Shown one piece after another: positions 7,423 to 15,259 of a DNA stretch of 51,148 nt. A program made the position numbers and the translations under genes. This stretch comes from Hyphomonadaceae bacterium (lineage in GTDB: Bacteria > Pseudomonadota > Alphaproteobacteria > Caulobacterales > Aquidulcibacteraceae): NCBI GenBank assembly GCA_016791365.1, contig JAEUMT010000023.1:1-51148 (forward strand). Direction: 5' to 3'. The stretch's first letter is position 1. Every line of letters begins with the position of its first letter. Below the pieces are notes generated by a model, which was given only the letters and a program-made list of their open reading frames with translations, made no database searches and was not told the DNA's origin.

Positions 7423-8201
7423 TGTGCTGTCCAGCCGCCATCGATGTTGAGTGCGGCGCCATTGATTTCGTCAGCCGCCGGCGTCGTCAGGAAGAGCGCA
7501 AGACCGGCCACCTGTTCGACTTTCACGAACTCCTTTGTCGGCTGCGCCGCGAGCAGCACATCGTTGATGACCTGCTCTCGCGTCATGTTGCGCGCCTTCA
7601 TCGTGTCCGGGATCTGGCTCTCGACCAGACCGGTCAGCACATATCCCGGTGAAATGGCGTTGCAACGCACGCTGAATGTGGCGCCTTCGAGCGCGACGGC
7701 TTTGGTCAAACCGACAATGCCGTGCTTGGCAGCCACGTACGCTGACTTGAACGGCGATGCGACATGGCCGTGCGCGGAAGCAATATTGATGATGCGGCCG
7801 TACTTCGCCGCCTTCATCGCCTTCATCGCCGAACGGATCGTGAGAAACGCCGACGACAGATTGAGCGCGATGATGGCGTTGTATTTCTCAACCGGAAAAT
7901 CCTCGATCGGCGAGACGTGCTGGATGCCGGCATTGTTGACGAGCACATCGAGCCGCCCAAACGCGCCAATCGCACCTTCAACCAAACTTGCGCACCCCTC
8001 AGCCTGCATGAGGTTCGCGCCGTCGTACCGAACAGTGACACCAGTCTCGCTCGCGAGCCCGGAGCGGATCTTTTCGATTTCCGCCGCGTCGCCCAAGCCG
8101 TTGAGCGTCACATCCATGCCGGCCTTCGCGAAAGCCGTGGCAATCCCCAGGCCGATACCGCTGGTCGAGCCAGTGACCAGCGCCGCTCTACGTTCGCCCA
8201 T
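7419..8201 (-). CDS. bdhA: 3-hydroxybutyrate dehydrogenase
   Basis: Oxidises D-3-hydroxybutyrate to acetoacetate with NAD, the last step of polyhydroxybutyrate breakdown to ketone bodies. It is a 260-residue classical SDR: TGSTSGIG at 10-17, NNAG at 89-92, the Ser142 region ASAHGHVASPFKSAY, and Y155-x3-K159. The SAHG-VASPFKSAYVAAKHG segment and C-terminal NIDGGW are diagnostic of this enzyme rather than generic SDRs. It leads a leftward operon with the patatin gene (4-nt overlap). No regulator is adjacent. Confidence 0.94.
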   Translation of the reverse strand: MGERRAALVTGSTSGIGLGIATAFAKAGMDVTLNGLGDAAEIEKIRSGLASETGVTVRYDGANLMQAEGCASLVEGAIGAFGRLDVLVNNAGIQHVSPIEDFPVEKYNAIIALNLSSAFLTIRSAMKAMKAAKYGRIINIASAHGHVASPFKSAYVAAKHGIVGLTKAVALEGATFSVRCNAISPGYVLTGLVESQIPDTMKARNMTREQVINDVLLAAQPTKEFVKVEQVAGLALFLTTPAADEINGAALNIDGGWTAQ

Positions 8202-8287
8202 GTGCTTGTCTGCTCCTCATTGCTTGCGTGTACGCGCCGGAACCGCTAGCGCAGCGTCATACAAATCGACGGCTCGGCGAGGGACTA

Positions 8288-8734
8288 ATGGATTTAAACG
8301 CGCCCCTGAACGCATTTGTGGCTGGATTTCCGGATTTCATCATCCAGCTCGGCGTTGCGCTCGGACTCTTCGTCGCATCCTTGGTCATCTACACCGTGAT
8401 GACGCCGCACAAAGAGCTGGCGCTGATCCGCGCGGGCAACCCATCCGCGGCGCTTGCCTATGGCGGCGTGATCGTCGGCTTGGGCATTCCGTTGGGTTCA
8501 TGTCTCGCGCACTCGTTCGGCCTGTTCGATCTTCTGATCTGGGGCGTGGTCACGCTGCTGATCCAGCTCCTCGCCTTCCGCTTTGCCGACATCTTCCTGC
8601 GCGGCCTGCCGCGCCGCATCGCCGAAGGCGATGTCGCCGCCGCCATCTTCCTGATGAGCATCAAGATTGGTCTCGCGCTGATCATGGCCGGCGCCGTGGC
8701 TGATCCAAACGTGCAGCTCTTCCGGGCCGGCTAA
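8288..8734 (+). CDS. DUF350 family membrane protein
   Basis: A 148-residue protein with four hydrophobic helices (roughly 15-37, 54-75, 80-100 and 118-138). Features are the polar turn TPHKELALIRAGNPSAALAYGG after helix 1, ending helix 2 at GSCLAHS, and the FLRGLPRRIAEGD loop before helix 4. The N-x-x-A-A-L-x-x-G-G motif is typical of DUF350 (UPF0719) proteins, small inner-membrane proteins of unknown function. The ATG at 8288 is preferred to the upstream ATG at 8228, whose extra 20 residues are hydrophilic and not family-like. The serine protease gene follows after 3 nt. Confidence 0.88.
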   Translation: MDLNAPLNAFVAGFPDFIIQLGVALGLFVASLVIYTVMTPHKELALIRAGNPSAALAYGGVIVGLGIPLGSCLAHSFGLFDLLIWGVVTLLIQLLAFRFADIFLRGLPRRIAEGDVAAAIFLMSIKIGLALIMAGAVADPNVQLFRAG

Positions 8735-8737
8735 TTT

Positions 8738-9580
8738 ATGATCCGCCTGGTCCCGGATTGGCTGCTCTACATCGTGGTGATCACGGTGGTGGTGTTCGTC
8801 CTGTTCAGGGTCGATCAACGCCAAGACGCGCCCGAGGCGCTGCCGGACGCACCCGAAACCGGCGCCTTCCTGCCGCCGCCATCGCAGTACGATCCGGCGG
8901 TGCTGGTTGAGGTCGGCCCCGTCGCTTCGGGTATGGGCAGCGCCTTCGCTATTTCACCAGACGGCTGGTGGCTGACCGCGCGCCATGTCGTTGATGGCTG
9001 CGAGGGCGTCGGCCTCATCGTGTCGCGCGGCGCGGCGGCGCGCGTGACCGATGTAAAGCGCGCGCTCTTCGCGGACATCGCATTGCTCAAGACCGAGAGC
9101 GCACCGGTGGCGCTTGCGATCGACACCTCGGAGCGCCGCTTCCAGATCGGACAACGCGCCTTCCATGTCGGCTTCCCGCAAGGCCGGCCGGGTGAAGCCT
9201 ATTCGCGGCTCATTGGCCGTGAGACTCTGATCGCCCGTGGCCGCTACGATATTGAAGAGCCCGTGCTCGCGTGGGCTGAATTGGGCCGCACATCAGGGCT
9301 TCGCGGCTCGCTCGCCGGCATCAGTGGTGGGCCAGCCATCGCCGCCAACGGCCAGGTCATCGGCATTACGGTTGCTGAATCGGCACGGCGCGGGCGCCTC
9401 TATACGGCTGCGCCCTCTTCAATCCTGCGCCTGCTGCGCGTTGAGCAAATTGAAGCGCATGGCGCGCCGTCCGAGCGGCTGACGCCGGACAATTACGGCC
9501 AAGCCTCGGACGATCTCCGGCGGACATTGGCGGTGGCGCAAGTCGTCTGCGTCGCGCCGCAGGACATGCCGCACTCATGA
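8738..9580 (+). CDS. Membrane-anchored trypsin-like serine protease
   Basis: A 280-residue S1-type (Deg/chymotrypsin-like) protease with one N-terminal transmembrane segment (about 9-25), placing the catalytic domain in the periplasm. The triad is intact: His83 in TARHVV, Asp113 in ADIALLK, and Ser196 in GISGGPA, where the usual GNSGGP has Ile in place of Asn. There is no PDZ domain, unlike HtrA/DegP. The last 60 residues contain two or more Cys/Pro-rich stretches of unknown use. It is tightly packed between DUF350 and pyrF, and the pyrF ATG overlaps its stop (9577-9580). Confidence 0.88.
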   Translation: MIRLVPDWLLYIVVITVVVFVLFRVDQRQDAPEALPDAPETGAFLPPPSQYDPAVLVEVGPVASGMGSAFAISPDGWWLTARHVVDGCEGVGLIVSRGAAARVTDVKRALFADIALLKTESAPVALAIDTSERRFQIGQRAFHVGFPQGRPGEAYSRLIGRETLIARGRYDIEEPVLAWAELGRTSGLRGSLAGISGGPAIAANGQVIGITVAESARRGRLYTAAPSSILRLLRVEQIEAHGAPSERLTPDNYGQASDDLRRTLAVAQVVCVAPQDMPHS

Positions 9581-10473
9581 ACACGCCGTTCGCCGACCGC
9601 CTGATCGAAGGCGTGCGCTCCAAGAACACGCCGCTCTGTGTCGGTCTCGACCCGTTCGCCGACAAAATCCCGGTGCTGTTCGGCAATGCCGCCGAAGACA
9701 CCTCGACGGTCCTCAAATTCGGCACCGCCATCATCGACATCGCGCGCCAGCATGCGTGCGTGCTGAAGCCGCAGCTCGGCCTCTTCGAGCAGTTCGGCGA
9801 AATGGGTTACGCGGTCGCGCGCATGCTGTGCAGCTACGCCAAGCAAGAAGGCATGCTCGTGCTGCTCGACGCCAAGCGCGGCGACATCGGCACGACGGCC
9901 GAAGGCTATGCGAAAGCGACGATCGGCGGCGCCCCGGGGTTTGACGCCGACGCCGTCACCGTAAATCCGTACATGGGCAAGGACACACTCGAACCCTTCA
10001 TCATGCGCGCGCAGGCCGAAGCCAAAGGCGTCGCGGTGTTGGTGCGCACCTCCAATCCGGGCGCCGGCGACTTCCAGGATCTGCAAGTCGGCGGCGCGCC
10101 CGTTTGGCGGCGCGTGGCGGAGATGCTTGCGCCAGAGTGCGCGCGGCTACGCGGAGCGAGCGGCTGGTCGGGGCTGATGGCCGTCGCAGGGGCGACGTAT
10201 CCGGAAGAAGCGCGGGTGCTGCGCGAAGCGATGCCTGAGGCCCTCTTCCTGGTGCCCGGCTACGGCGCACAGGGCGCCAGCGCAGCCGATGCAGTGGCCG
10301 GGTTCGTTCAAGCTGGCGGCAAGATGCGTGAAGGCGGCGTCGTCAGTTCTTCGCGCGCGGTGCTTTATCCCCAGGCGGCGCAAGCGGCTACCAATCTCAA
10401 CGACTGGCGCGCGGCAATCGCCAACGCCATGGCAGCTGCCGCAGCGGAACTCCGCGCCGCCTGTACGACCTGA
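9577..10473 (+). CDS. pyrF: Orotidine-5'-phosphate decarboxylase (type 2)
   Basis: Converts orotidine monophosphate to UMP, the final step of de novo pyrimidine synthesis. The 298-residue protein has the type-2 layout: CVGLDPF near the N-terminus, catalytic LLDAKRGDIGTTAEGY (Lys100 and the following Asp), the PYMGKDTLEPF phosphate-binding area, LVRTSNPGAGDFQ, and a late LVPGYGAQG loop. Type 2 enzymes are longer than the E. coli type, as seen here. It overlaps the protease gene by 4 nt, so expression is likely coupled to the protease and DUF350 genes, an unusual context for pyrF. Confidence 0.95.
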   Translation: MNTPFADRLIEGVRSKNTPLCVGLDPFADKIPVLFGNAAEDTSTVLKFGTAIIDIARQHACVLKPQLGLFEQFGEMGYAVARMLCSYAKQEGMLVLLDAKRGDIGTTAEGYAKATIGGAPGFDADAVTVNPYMGKDTLEPFIMRAQAEAKGVAVLVRTSNPGAGDFQDLQVGGAPVWRRVAEMLAPECARLRGASGWSGLMAVAGATYPEEARVLREAMPEALFLVPGYGAQGASAADAVAGFVQAGGKMREGGVVSSSRAVLYPQAAQAATNLNDWRAAIANAMAAAAAELRAACTT

Positions 10474-10552
10474 CACGCGACAAACGAAACGCCAGCCGCT
10501 AAATCTCGTCGCAGGGATGCGGCCCGGTAATGGGCGAGCGAGGGAGAAACCC

Positions 10553-11515
10553 ATGCGCAGGAACCTGACGCGCGCCATGCTGGCGGCGCTCGCGGTATTT
10601 TTGGTCGCGCCGGCCTACGCCGACGGCCCGGGCAATCCAGGACCGGACGTCGCTGCGCCGCCTGTGCGCGCCGCGCCTGTTCCAGCGCAAACGCCGGCGG
10701 CGCAGCCAAGCGCCGCGCCGGTGGGCCGCACCGGAACCATTCCGCTCGGCAATGATGGCCTCTCGCTCAATGTGCCGGCGAGCTATCGTTTCTACGGCGA
10801 GCCGGAAGCGCGGGCGTTTTTGCAGCGCGCCAATCAGGCAGCGCCTGCCGGCGAGGTTTATGGACTGCTCGCACGCAATGGCGACGACATCCGCGCCCCT
10901 GGCACCTGGGCGACGGTCGTCAGCTATGATGACATCGGTTACGTTCAACCGGCGACAGCGTCTGGTCTGAGCGACGCGAACTTTGAAACGCAGGTGCGCG
11001 ATGCGCGCCGCACGCAAAGCCGGGCGTTCGAAGGCTTCGCCAACGCACCCTCATTCAATACAGAAACGCCGTACCTCGTATGGGGCGAACGCGTTGCCGC
11101 CCCTGGCGGCGCGCGAGGCAAAGACCTTCGGTACGAACAAAAGATGCTCGGCCGCGAAGGCGTCGCGAGCCTCACCTCGATCGGCAGCGCCGATCAGGCG
11201 CCGGCGATGGCGGAAGCCGCGACTGCGTTGCGCGGCATGCTCTCGTTCGGCGAAGGCAAACGTCACGCTGATTTCCAGGCGGCGTCCGATCGCGTCTCGA
11301 ACTATTCGGTTCCGGGATTGGTGACCGGCGTGCCGACCACCGAACCGCAAGTGGTTGCGAATGCGGCGTCGACCGCGGGTTCGGGGCAAACGGCGTTTGG
11401 CGGCTTGTCCGGATATTTTCCGTGGATCGCGCTTGGCGTCGTGGTGCTCGCAGGCGCCGGCTATCTGGTCATGCGCCGCCGCAACGAAGACGATGAGGAC
11501 TTCGAAGAAGCCTAA
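10553..11515 (+). CDS. DUF2167 family exported membrane protein
   Basis: A 320-residue protein: signal peptide (cleavage near APAYA, about residue 22), a Pro/Ala-rich linker, and a central domain with ISLGNDG-type sequence and ATVVSYDDIGYVQ. The latter matches the pattern of DUF2167 proteins, which carry a GWATVVSYEDDGYV-like motif. There is a single C-terminal transmembrane helix (about 294-312) followed by an [13 protein letters not shown] tail. It should sit in the inner membrane with the bulk outside the cytoplasm. ATG 10553 follows AGGGAG and matches the signal peptide. Its TAA overlaps the stop of the convergent Rieske gene (11512-11515). Confidence 0.82.
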   Translation: MRRNLTRAMLAALAVFLVAPAYADGPGNPGPDVAAPPVRAAPVPAQTPAAQPSAAPVGRTGTIPLGNDGLSLNVPASYRFYGEPEARAFLQRANQAAPAGEVYGLLARNGDDIRAPGTWATVVSYDDIGYVQPATASGLSDANFETQVRDARRTQSRAFEGFANAPSFNTETPYLVWGERVAAPGGARGKDLRYEQKMLGREGVASLTSIGSADQAPAMAEAATALRGMLSFGEGKRHADFQAASDRVSNYSVPGLVTGVPTTEPQVVANAASTAGSGQTAFGGLSGYFPWIALGVVVLAGAGYLVMRRRNEDDEDFEEA

Positions 11516-11856
11516 GCGACGCTGACAATTCCATCTCTGACGACGATGGCGATGCGCTCCAGCGTGTCGCCATTATCGCATGGGCCACCGACGCAGGCGC
11601 CGGTTTCAAGCCCAAAACTCGCGCCATGCGCGGCGCAAACCAGGTAGCGCCCCTCTTGCACAATCACGCGCCCGTTTGAATGCTGCAGCGGATAGCCGGC
11701 ATGCGGACACTTATTGCGGAAGGCGGAGATCGTCTCACCCTTGCGGGTGACGAGAACGGTGACGAAAGGTTCGTCCGGATGCGGCGTAACCACGACTGCG
11801 CCGGGATTTGGCAGCGCATCAACGCGCGCCAGAACCGTCCCCCGCGCGAAGCTCAC
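11512..11856 (-). CDS. Rieske [2Fe-2S] domain protein
   Basis: A single-domain 114-residue Rieske ferredoxin-like protein. The cluster ligands are Cys50-x-His52 in CPHAGYPL and Cys74-x2-His77 in CAAHGASF. There is no membrane anchor or signal, so it is soluble and resembles Rieske ferredoxins serving oxygenases or reductases; its partner is unknown. I place the start at GTG 11856 because it forms a GTGA overlap with the gpsA stop and gives the usual length. The frame extends to 11949, but only inside gpsA. It is translationally coupled to gpsA and convergent with the DUF2167 gene. Confidence 0.88.
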   Translation of the reverse strand: MSFARGTVLARVDALPNPGAVVVTPHPDEPFVTVLVTRKGETISAFRNKCPHAGYPLQHSNGRVIVQEGRYLVCAAHGASFGLETGACVGGPCDNGDTLERIAIVVRDGIVSVA

Positions 11857-12872
11857 GCGCTCTCCGCTTTGAACGGGCGCGAAAGCAAGGCGGTGATCGC
11901 TTCGTCGATGCCGATGCGCTCGTTGACGATGGCGTCGACAGCCGCACAAATCGGCATCTCGACATTGTACTTCGCCGCGAGAGCAACCACGGCGGGAGCA
12001 CTCTCCATACCCTCGGCCACGGAGCGGCGTTCCGCGAGAATGTCCGTGAGCTTGCGCCCCTCCCCTAGAGCCGCGCCCAGCGAAGTGTTTCGTGAGGTGA
12101 GCGAGGCGCAGGTGAGCACGAGATCGCCGAGGCCGCAGAGGCCCGAAAGCGTTTCGGCTTTAGCGCCCATGGCGAGGCCAAGCCGCGTAAGTTCGGCGAA
12201 GCCGCGCGTGATCAGCGCCGCGCGCGCGCCGTCGCCGAGCTTGCGCCCTTCGGCAACGCCACAGGCAATGGCGATGACATTCTTCACCGCCCCGCCGATT
12301 TCTGCGCCGACGAGATCGTCGGCCACGTAAGGACGAAATGTCGGAAGACCGATGGTGGCGACAATACGCTGCGCCAATGCAGCGTCCGGGCAAGCAATGG
12401 TGGTGGCCGTGGGAAGGCCGCGCGCCACGTCCTTGGCGAAGCCGGGGCCGGAGAGGACGGCGGGGCCAATATCGGGGATCTCTTGAACGAGGACATCCGT
12501 CATCAGCGCCAGCGAGCCGCGTTCGACGCCCTTGGCGCAGAGAACCAGCGGCTGGCCTGGTTGCAGGCTCGGGCGGACGGCGCGGAGCACGGCGCGCATG
12601 TGCTGGGCTGGCGGGACGGCGAGGATCAGCTGGGACCTGGCGGCGTCAGCCAGGTCCGCAGTGGCGCGGACGGAACCGTTCAGCTTGATTCCAGGAAGGA
12701 AAAGCGTGTTCTCGTTGTCATTATTGATGCTTTGAACGACTTCGCCTTCGCGCGCCCAGATCAGCACCCTGCGCCCCGCGGCCGCGGCCACCTGAGCCAG
12801 AGCCGTGCCCCAGGCCCCCGCGCCAAGGACGGATACTGTGTCGAATGGCTCCGGCAATCCTGAATCCTTCAT
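11853..12872 (-). CDS. gpsA: Glycerol-3-phosphate dehydrogenase [NAD(P)+]
   Basis: Reduces dihydroxyacetone phosphate to sn-glycerol-3-phosphate for phospholipid synthesis. The 339-residue protein has the N-terminal dinucleotide-binding [39 protein letters not shown], the catalytic-lysine region [15 protein letters not shown], and the GLGDLVLTC and RN motifs of the C-terminal helical domain. ATG 12872 gives the normal length. Its leader is short and overlaps a TGAACGTTCA palindrome shared with the divergent TetR gene, so TetR may influence gpsA too. The Rieske gene follows in the same operon. Confidence 0.96.
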   Translation of the reverse strand: MKDSGLPEPFDTVSVLGAGAWGTALAQVAAAAGRRVLIWAREGEVVQSINNDNENTLFLPGIKLNGSVRATADLADAARSQLILAVPPAQHMRAVLRAVRPSLQPGQPLVLCAKGVERGSLALMTDVLVQEIPDIGPAVLSGPGFAKDVARGLPTATTIACPDAALAQRIVATIGLPTFRPYVADDLVGAEIGGAVKNVIAIACGVAEGRKLGDGARAALITRGFAELTRLGLAMGAKAETLSGLCGLGDLVLTCASLTSRNTSLGAALGEGRKLTDILAERRSVAEGMESAPAVVALAAKYNVEMPICAAVDAIVNERIGIDEAITALLSRPFKAESA

Positions 12873-12882
12873 TGAACGTTCA
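12873..12882. promoter_or_regulatory. Candidate TetR operator (perfect 10-bp palindrome)
   Basis: TGAACGTTCA is a perfect palindrome lying between the divergent gpsA (ATG at 12872) and the TetR gene (ATG at 12907). TetR-family regulators commonly bind such short dyads in the intergenic region of their own gene, and this core resembles operators described for members of the family. Binding by this regulator is inference. Confidence 0.5.
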
Positions 12883-12906
12883 GTAGAAACCGCGTAGCGT
12901 GTGGGG

Positions 12907-13545
12907 ATGGACGATAAATCCGCTACCCGCGACCGCATTCTCCAGGCCGCCATGACCCGCATCAAGCACTACGGCTACGGCAAGACAACCATGGCCGAGA
13001 TCGCTGCCGATTGCGACATGTCGCCGGGCAACATCTATCGCTTCTTCGAAGCAAAGATCGACATTGCCGAAGCCATGGCTCGTAAGCACTACGCCGAAGA
13101 ACACACGGCGATGGCGCAGGTCGGTCGCCGCAAGGACTGGCCGGCTGATAAGCGTTTGAAAGAGATGCTGTTGAAGCGCATGCGCGACAACTTTCAGATG
13201 TTCTCGGACAACGCAAAAATCCTGGAAGTCGCGGAAGTTCTGGCGCGCGAGCGCCCCGTTTTCATGAACGAATTGATCGCGCTTGAGCGCGTTGGCATCA
13301 CTGCTGTGATCCAGGAAGGCATGGACAACGGCATCTTTGCGAAGGGCGATGCTGAGTTCATGGCTGAGATGCTGCAGGCGGCGACGGTGAAGTTCGGCAT
13401 TCCGCAACTGATCTCGCGGCTGACGCTGCAAAAGCTTGAACGTGAATTCGAAGGCGTGATGAGCCTGGTGCTTCAAGGCCTCTATGCACGGGGCGCGGAA
13501 GCGGTGTCAGCGAAGGCGCGCGCCAAGCAGGAAGCGGATGCGTAA
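12907..13545 (+). CDS. TetR/AcrR family transcriptional regulator
   Basis: A 212-residue regulator. The N-terminal 50 residues form the DNA-binding domain: [30 protein letters not shown] and NIYRFFEAK, the last with the typical Y-x-F-F/H recognition helix end. The rest is the variable ligand domain, with a [13 protein letters not shown] segment that precedes the last helices in many family members. The ligand is unknown. GTG 12901 is two codons upstream and equally possible. A palindrome in its leader suggests autoregulation. Neighbours downstream on the same strand are two 38-residue hydrophobic proteins. Confidence 0.9.
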   Translation: MDDKSATRDRILQAAMTRIKHYGYGKTTMAEIAADCDMSPGNIYRFFEAKIDIAEAMARKHYAEEHTAMAQVGRRKDWPADKRLKEMLLKRMRDNFQMFSDNAKILEVAEVLARERPVFMNELIALERVGITAVIQEGMDNGIFAKGDAEFMAEMLQAATVKFGIPQLISRLTLQKLEREFEGVMSLVLQGLYARGAEAVSAKARAKQEADA

Positions 13546-13565
13546 CAAGAATTACGCAATTATTG

Positions 13566-13578
13566 AATAGAATCTATT
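13566..13578. promoter_or_regulatory. AT-rich dyad upstream of small protein gene
   Basis: AATAGA-A-TCTATT is a 6-bp inverted repeat around one base, in an AT-rich patch (13550-13590) that stands out from the GC-rich surroundings. It is about 75 nt before the first small-protein start and 20 nt after the TetR stop. It may be a promoter or operator region; no clear -35/-10 pair can be fixed. Confidence 0.35.
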
Positions 13579-13650
13579 TTATTCATTGCTCTCTCCGGAG
13601 GCTGGTGGTACGTCTAATCCATCGAAGCCCGAGCCCCTGGAGAAACCCAA

Positions 13651-13767
13651 ATGACCACGACCCGCCCCTCAATCTTGCTGTCCGTCTCGTTCGTTTTGGC
13701 CGCCCTCGCCATCGTCGCCGTCGCGGCCTCACCGCTCTTCCAAATCGCGGCCAACGTCGTCGCGTAA
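13651..13767 (+). CDS. Small hydrophobic protein A (38 residues)
   Basis: A 38-residue protein beginning MTTTRPSILLSVSFVLAAL and ending IAANVVA. It has one hydrophobic helix (about 8-30) ending in a Pro-Leu-Phe, and no charged residue after Arg5. GGAGAAA about 6 nt upstream is a good ribosome binding site, and codon use is typical of neighbours. A 12-bp hairpin follows the stop. The sequence closely resembles the second small protein at 13998-14114, of exactly equal length, which argues that both are real genes. Function is unknown; a small inner-membrane peptide is the simplest reading. Confidence 0.68.
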   Translation: MTTTRPSILLSVSFVLAALAIVAVAASPLFQIAANVVA

Positions 13768-13810
13768 CCAGCCCAGGACCGCGCCTCCCAGCGCATCTCG
13801 GGTCTTTTTG

Positions 13811-13845
13811 CAGGCGCGAAGGGTTTTCCTTCGCGCCTGTGCTTT
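13811..13845 (+). terminator. Hairpin terminator after small protein A
   Basis: A perfect 12-bp stem CAGGCGCGAAGG/CCTTCGCGCCTG (13811-13822 with 13828-13839, loop GTTTT) is followed by TGCTTTA. The T-run is weak but the stem is very stable and sits 43 nt after the stop of the first small protein. Confidence 0.6.
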
Positions 13846-13997
13846 ATCTGCAGTATTGGGGGCATGTTAATGATGTCATGCCAAATTCGCATAACTGGAC
13901 TGGTGAAACATGCCTACTATTCGGTGCCGAAAGGGTCCATTTCACCCCTGCTGATGTTCGCACCTGCAACATCAATCCAAACTGGGGACTTACTACA

Positions 13998-14114
13998 ATG
14001 ACCGCTCAAGACCTCCCGGCGACCGCCCGTGCGATGTCTCTCGTGATCGCCATCGCGCTGGTCGCGACCGCCTTCGCGCCGCTTCTGTTCACGGCAGCAC
14101 GCGTCGTCGTCTAA
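13998..14114 (+). CDS. Small hydrophobic protein B (38 residues), relative of A
   Basis: A 38-residue protein beginning [19 protein letters not shown] and ending in AARVVV. It has one hydrophobic helix (about 13-31). Aligned with protein A using a single gap, it shares the pattern S-x-V-[LI]-A, V-A-x-A, a proline followed by leucine/phenylalanine, and A-A-x-V-V at the C-terminus. The ribosome binding site is weak (GGGGA near 13984). About 160 nt lie between the hairpin and this start, so it may have its own promoter. Its TAA overlaps the tsaD stop on the other strand (14111-14114). Confidence 0.62.
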   Translation: MTAQDLPATARAMSLVIAIALVATAFAPLLFTAARVVV

Positions 14115-15205
14115 GCTTTGGCTCCCTTGCGCCCCGCCTGATGGCTGGGGCGCAGGCGGGCCGCTTCCTCGTCTAACGGCCAACGGGGACGCGCTGGAAA
14201 TGACAGGTCGTCACTGAATCCGAGGCGCAACCTTTCAGCGCCCGCCAACGCGATCATCGCCGCATTGTCCGTGCACCATTTCAGCGGCGGCGCGATGAAA
14301 TCGTAGTTCCGCTCAGCCGCCAATGCTTCGAGCCTCGCCCTAATCCCCTGGTTCGCCGCGACGCCGCCGGCCGCCACCAACCTGCCCTTCGCGCCCCACA
14401 CCGTATCGAACATGCACATCGCGTTGCGCGTGCGATCCTCAATGATGTCGAACGCGGCGGCTTGGAAGCTGGCGCAGAGATCGGCTTTGTCCTGATCGGT
14501 GGGCGCGCCGAGGCGCTCAACTTCGCGGGCGCAGGCGGTTTTCAAACCGGCGAAAGAGAAGTCGCAGCCGTCGCGGCCGAGCAGCGGACGCGGCAGCGCG
14601 AAGCGCTTGGAATCGCCGTTTTGCGCGGCTTTTTCAACAAGCGGCCCACCGGGGAAGCCGAGATCAAGAAGCTTCGCGAGCTTGTCGAACGCTTCGCCGA
14701 GCGCATCGTCCATGGTCGAGCCGTAGCGGCGATAAACGCCGACATCCATGACGGCGATGAACTGGCAGTGGCCGCCGCTCACCAGCAACAAGAGATACGG
14801 AAATGTCGCGCCGCCTGGGGCCAAGCGCGGCGAAAGCGCGTGGCCTTCAAGGTGGTTCACGCCGATCAGCGGCTTGTTGTGCGCCAATGCGATGGCTTTG
14901 CCGGCGAGGAGCCCGACCATGACGCCGCCGATAAGGCCGGGGCCGGCGGTAGCGGCGACGCCGTCGAGATCGGCAAAACCGAGGTTCGCGTCACGCATCG
15001 CGGCGGCGATCGTGCCGTCGAGGCCTTCGACGTGGGCGCGCGCGGCGATCTCGGGAACAACCCCTTTGTAGGGCGCATGGTGCGCGGCTTGGCCGAGGAC
15101 GACGTCGGAGATGACATGTGGCCGGCCGTTTTCATCGAGGCGCAGCACGGCAGCCGCGGTTTCATCGCAGCTGGTTTCAATGCCGAGGACCGTAAGCGGC
15201 TTCAT
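14111..15205 (-). CDS. tsaD: tRNA N6-threonylcarbamoyladenosine transferase TsaD
   Basis: Transfers the threonylcarbamoyl group to A37 of ANN-decoding tRNAs, working with TsaB, TsaC and TsaE. The 364-residue protein starts [14 protein letters not shown], the ASKHA-fold phosphate 1 motif. It has iron ligands His118 and His122 in NHLEGH, the SGGHCQ loop, the [15 protein letters not shown] segment, [10 protein letters not shown] and a C-terminal CTDNAAMIA aspartate. It is divergent from hemC, with 54 nt between the starts, so the promoters overlap. In many relatives gpsA follows directly; here about 1.2 kb of opposite-strand genes lies between. Confidence 0.97.
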   Translation of the reverse strand: MKPLTVLGIETSCDETAAAVLRLDENGRPHVISDVVLGQAAHHAPYKGVVPEIAARAHVEGLDGTIAAAMRDANLGFADLDGVAATAGPGLIGGVMVGLLAGKAIALAHNKPLIGVNHLEGHALSPRLAPGGATFPYLLLLVSGGHCQFIAVMDVGVYRRYGSTMDDALGEAFDKLAKLLDLGFPGGPLVEKAAQNGDSKRFALPRPLLGRDGCDFSFAGLKTACAREVERLGAPTDQDKADLCASFQAAAFDIIEDRTRNAMCMFDTVWGAKGRLVAAGGVAANQGIRARLEALAAERNYDFIAPPLKWCTDNAAMIALAGAERLRLGFSDDLSFPARPRWPLDEEAARLRPSHQAGRKGAKA

Positions 15206-15259
15206 TGCGGGACATTTGGCGCGTTCCCCTCACCCGCGCCAGCGTTTAAGTGCAGGAGC

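Noticed and set aside
6322-8703. Very long open frame (793 codons) on the plus strand over the patatin and bdhA genes
   Set aside because: It mirrors two clear leftward genes with intact motifs. Translation gives Arg/Ala-rich sequence with no family resemblance.
13563-13997. Longer 183-codon frame that includes small protein B
   Set aside because: Upstream part is Arg/Pro-rich, crosses protein A in another frame and lacks support. Only the last 38 residues look like protein.
14462-15259. N-terminal extension of hemC to a 579-residue frame
   Set aside because: This part is the reverse image of tsaD. HemC starts at 15260 with a normal N-terminus.
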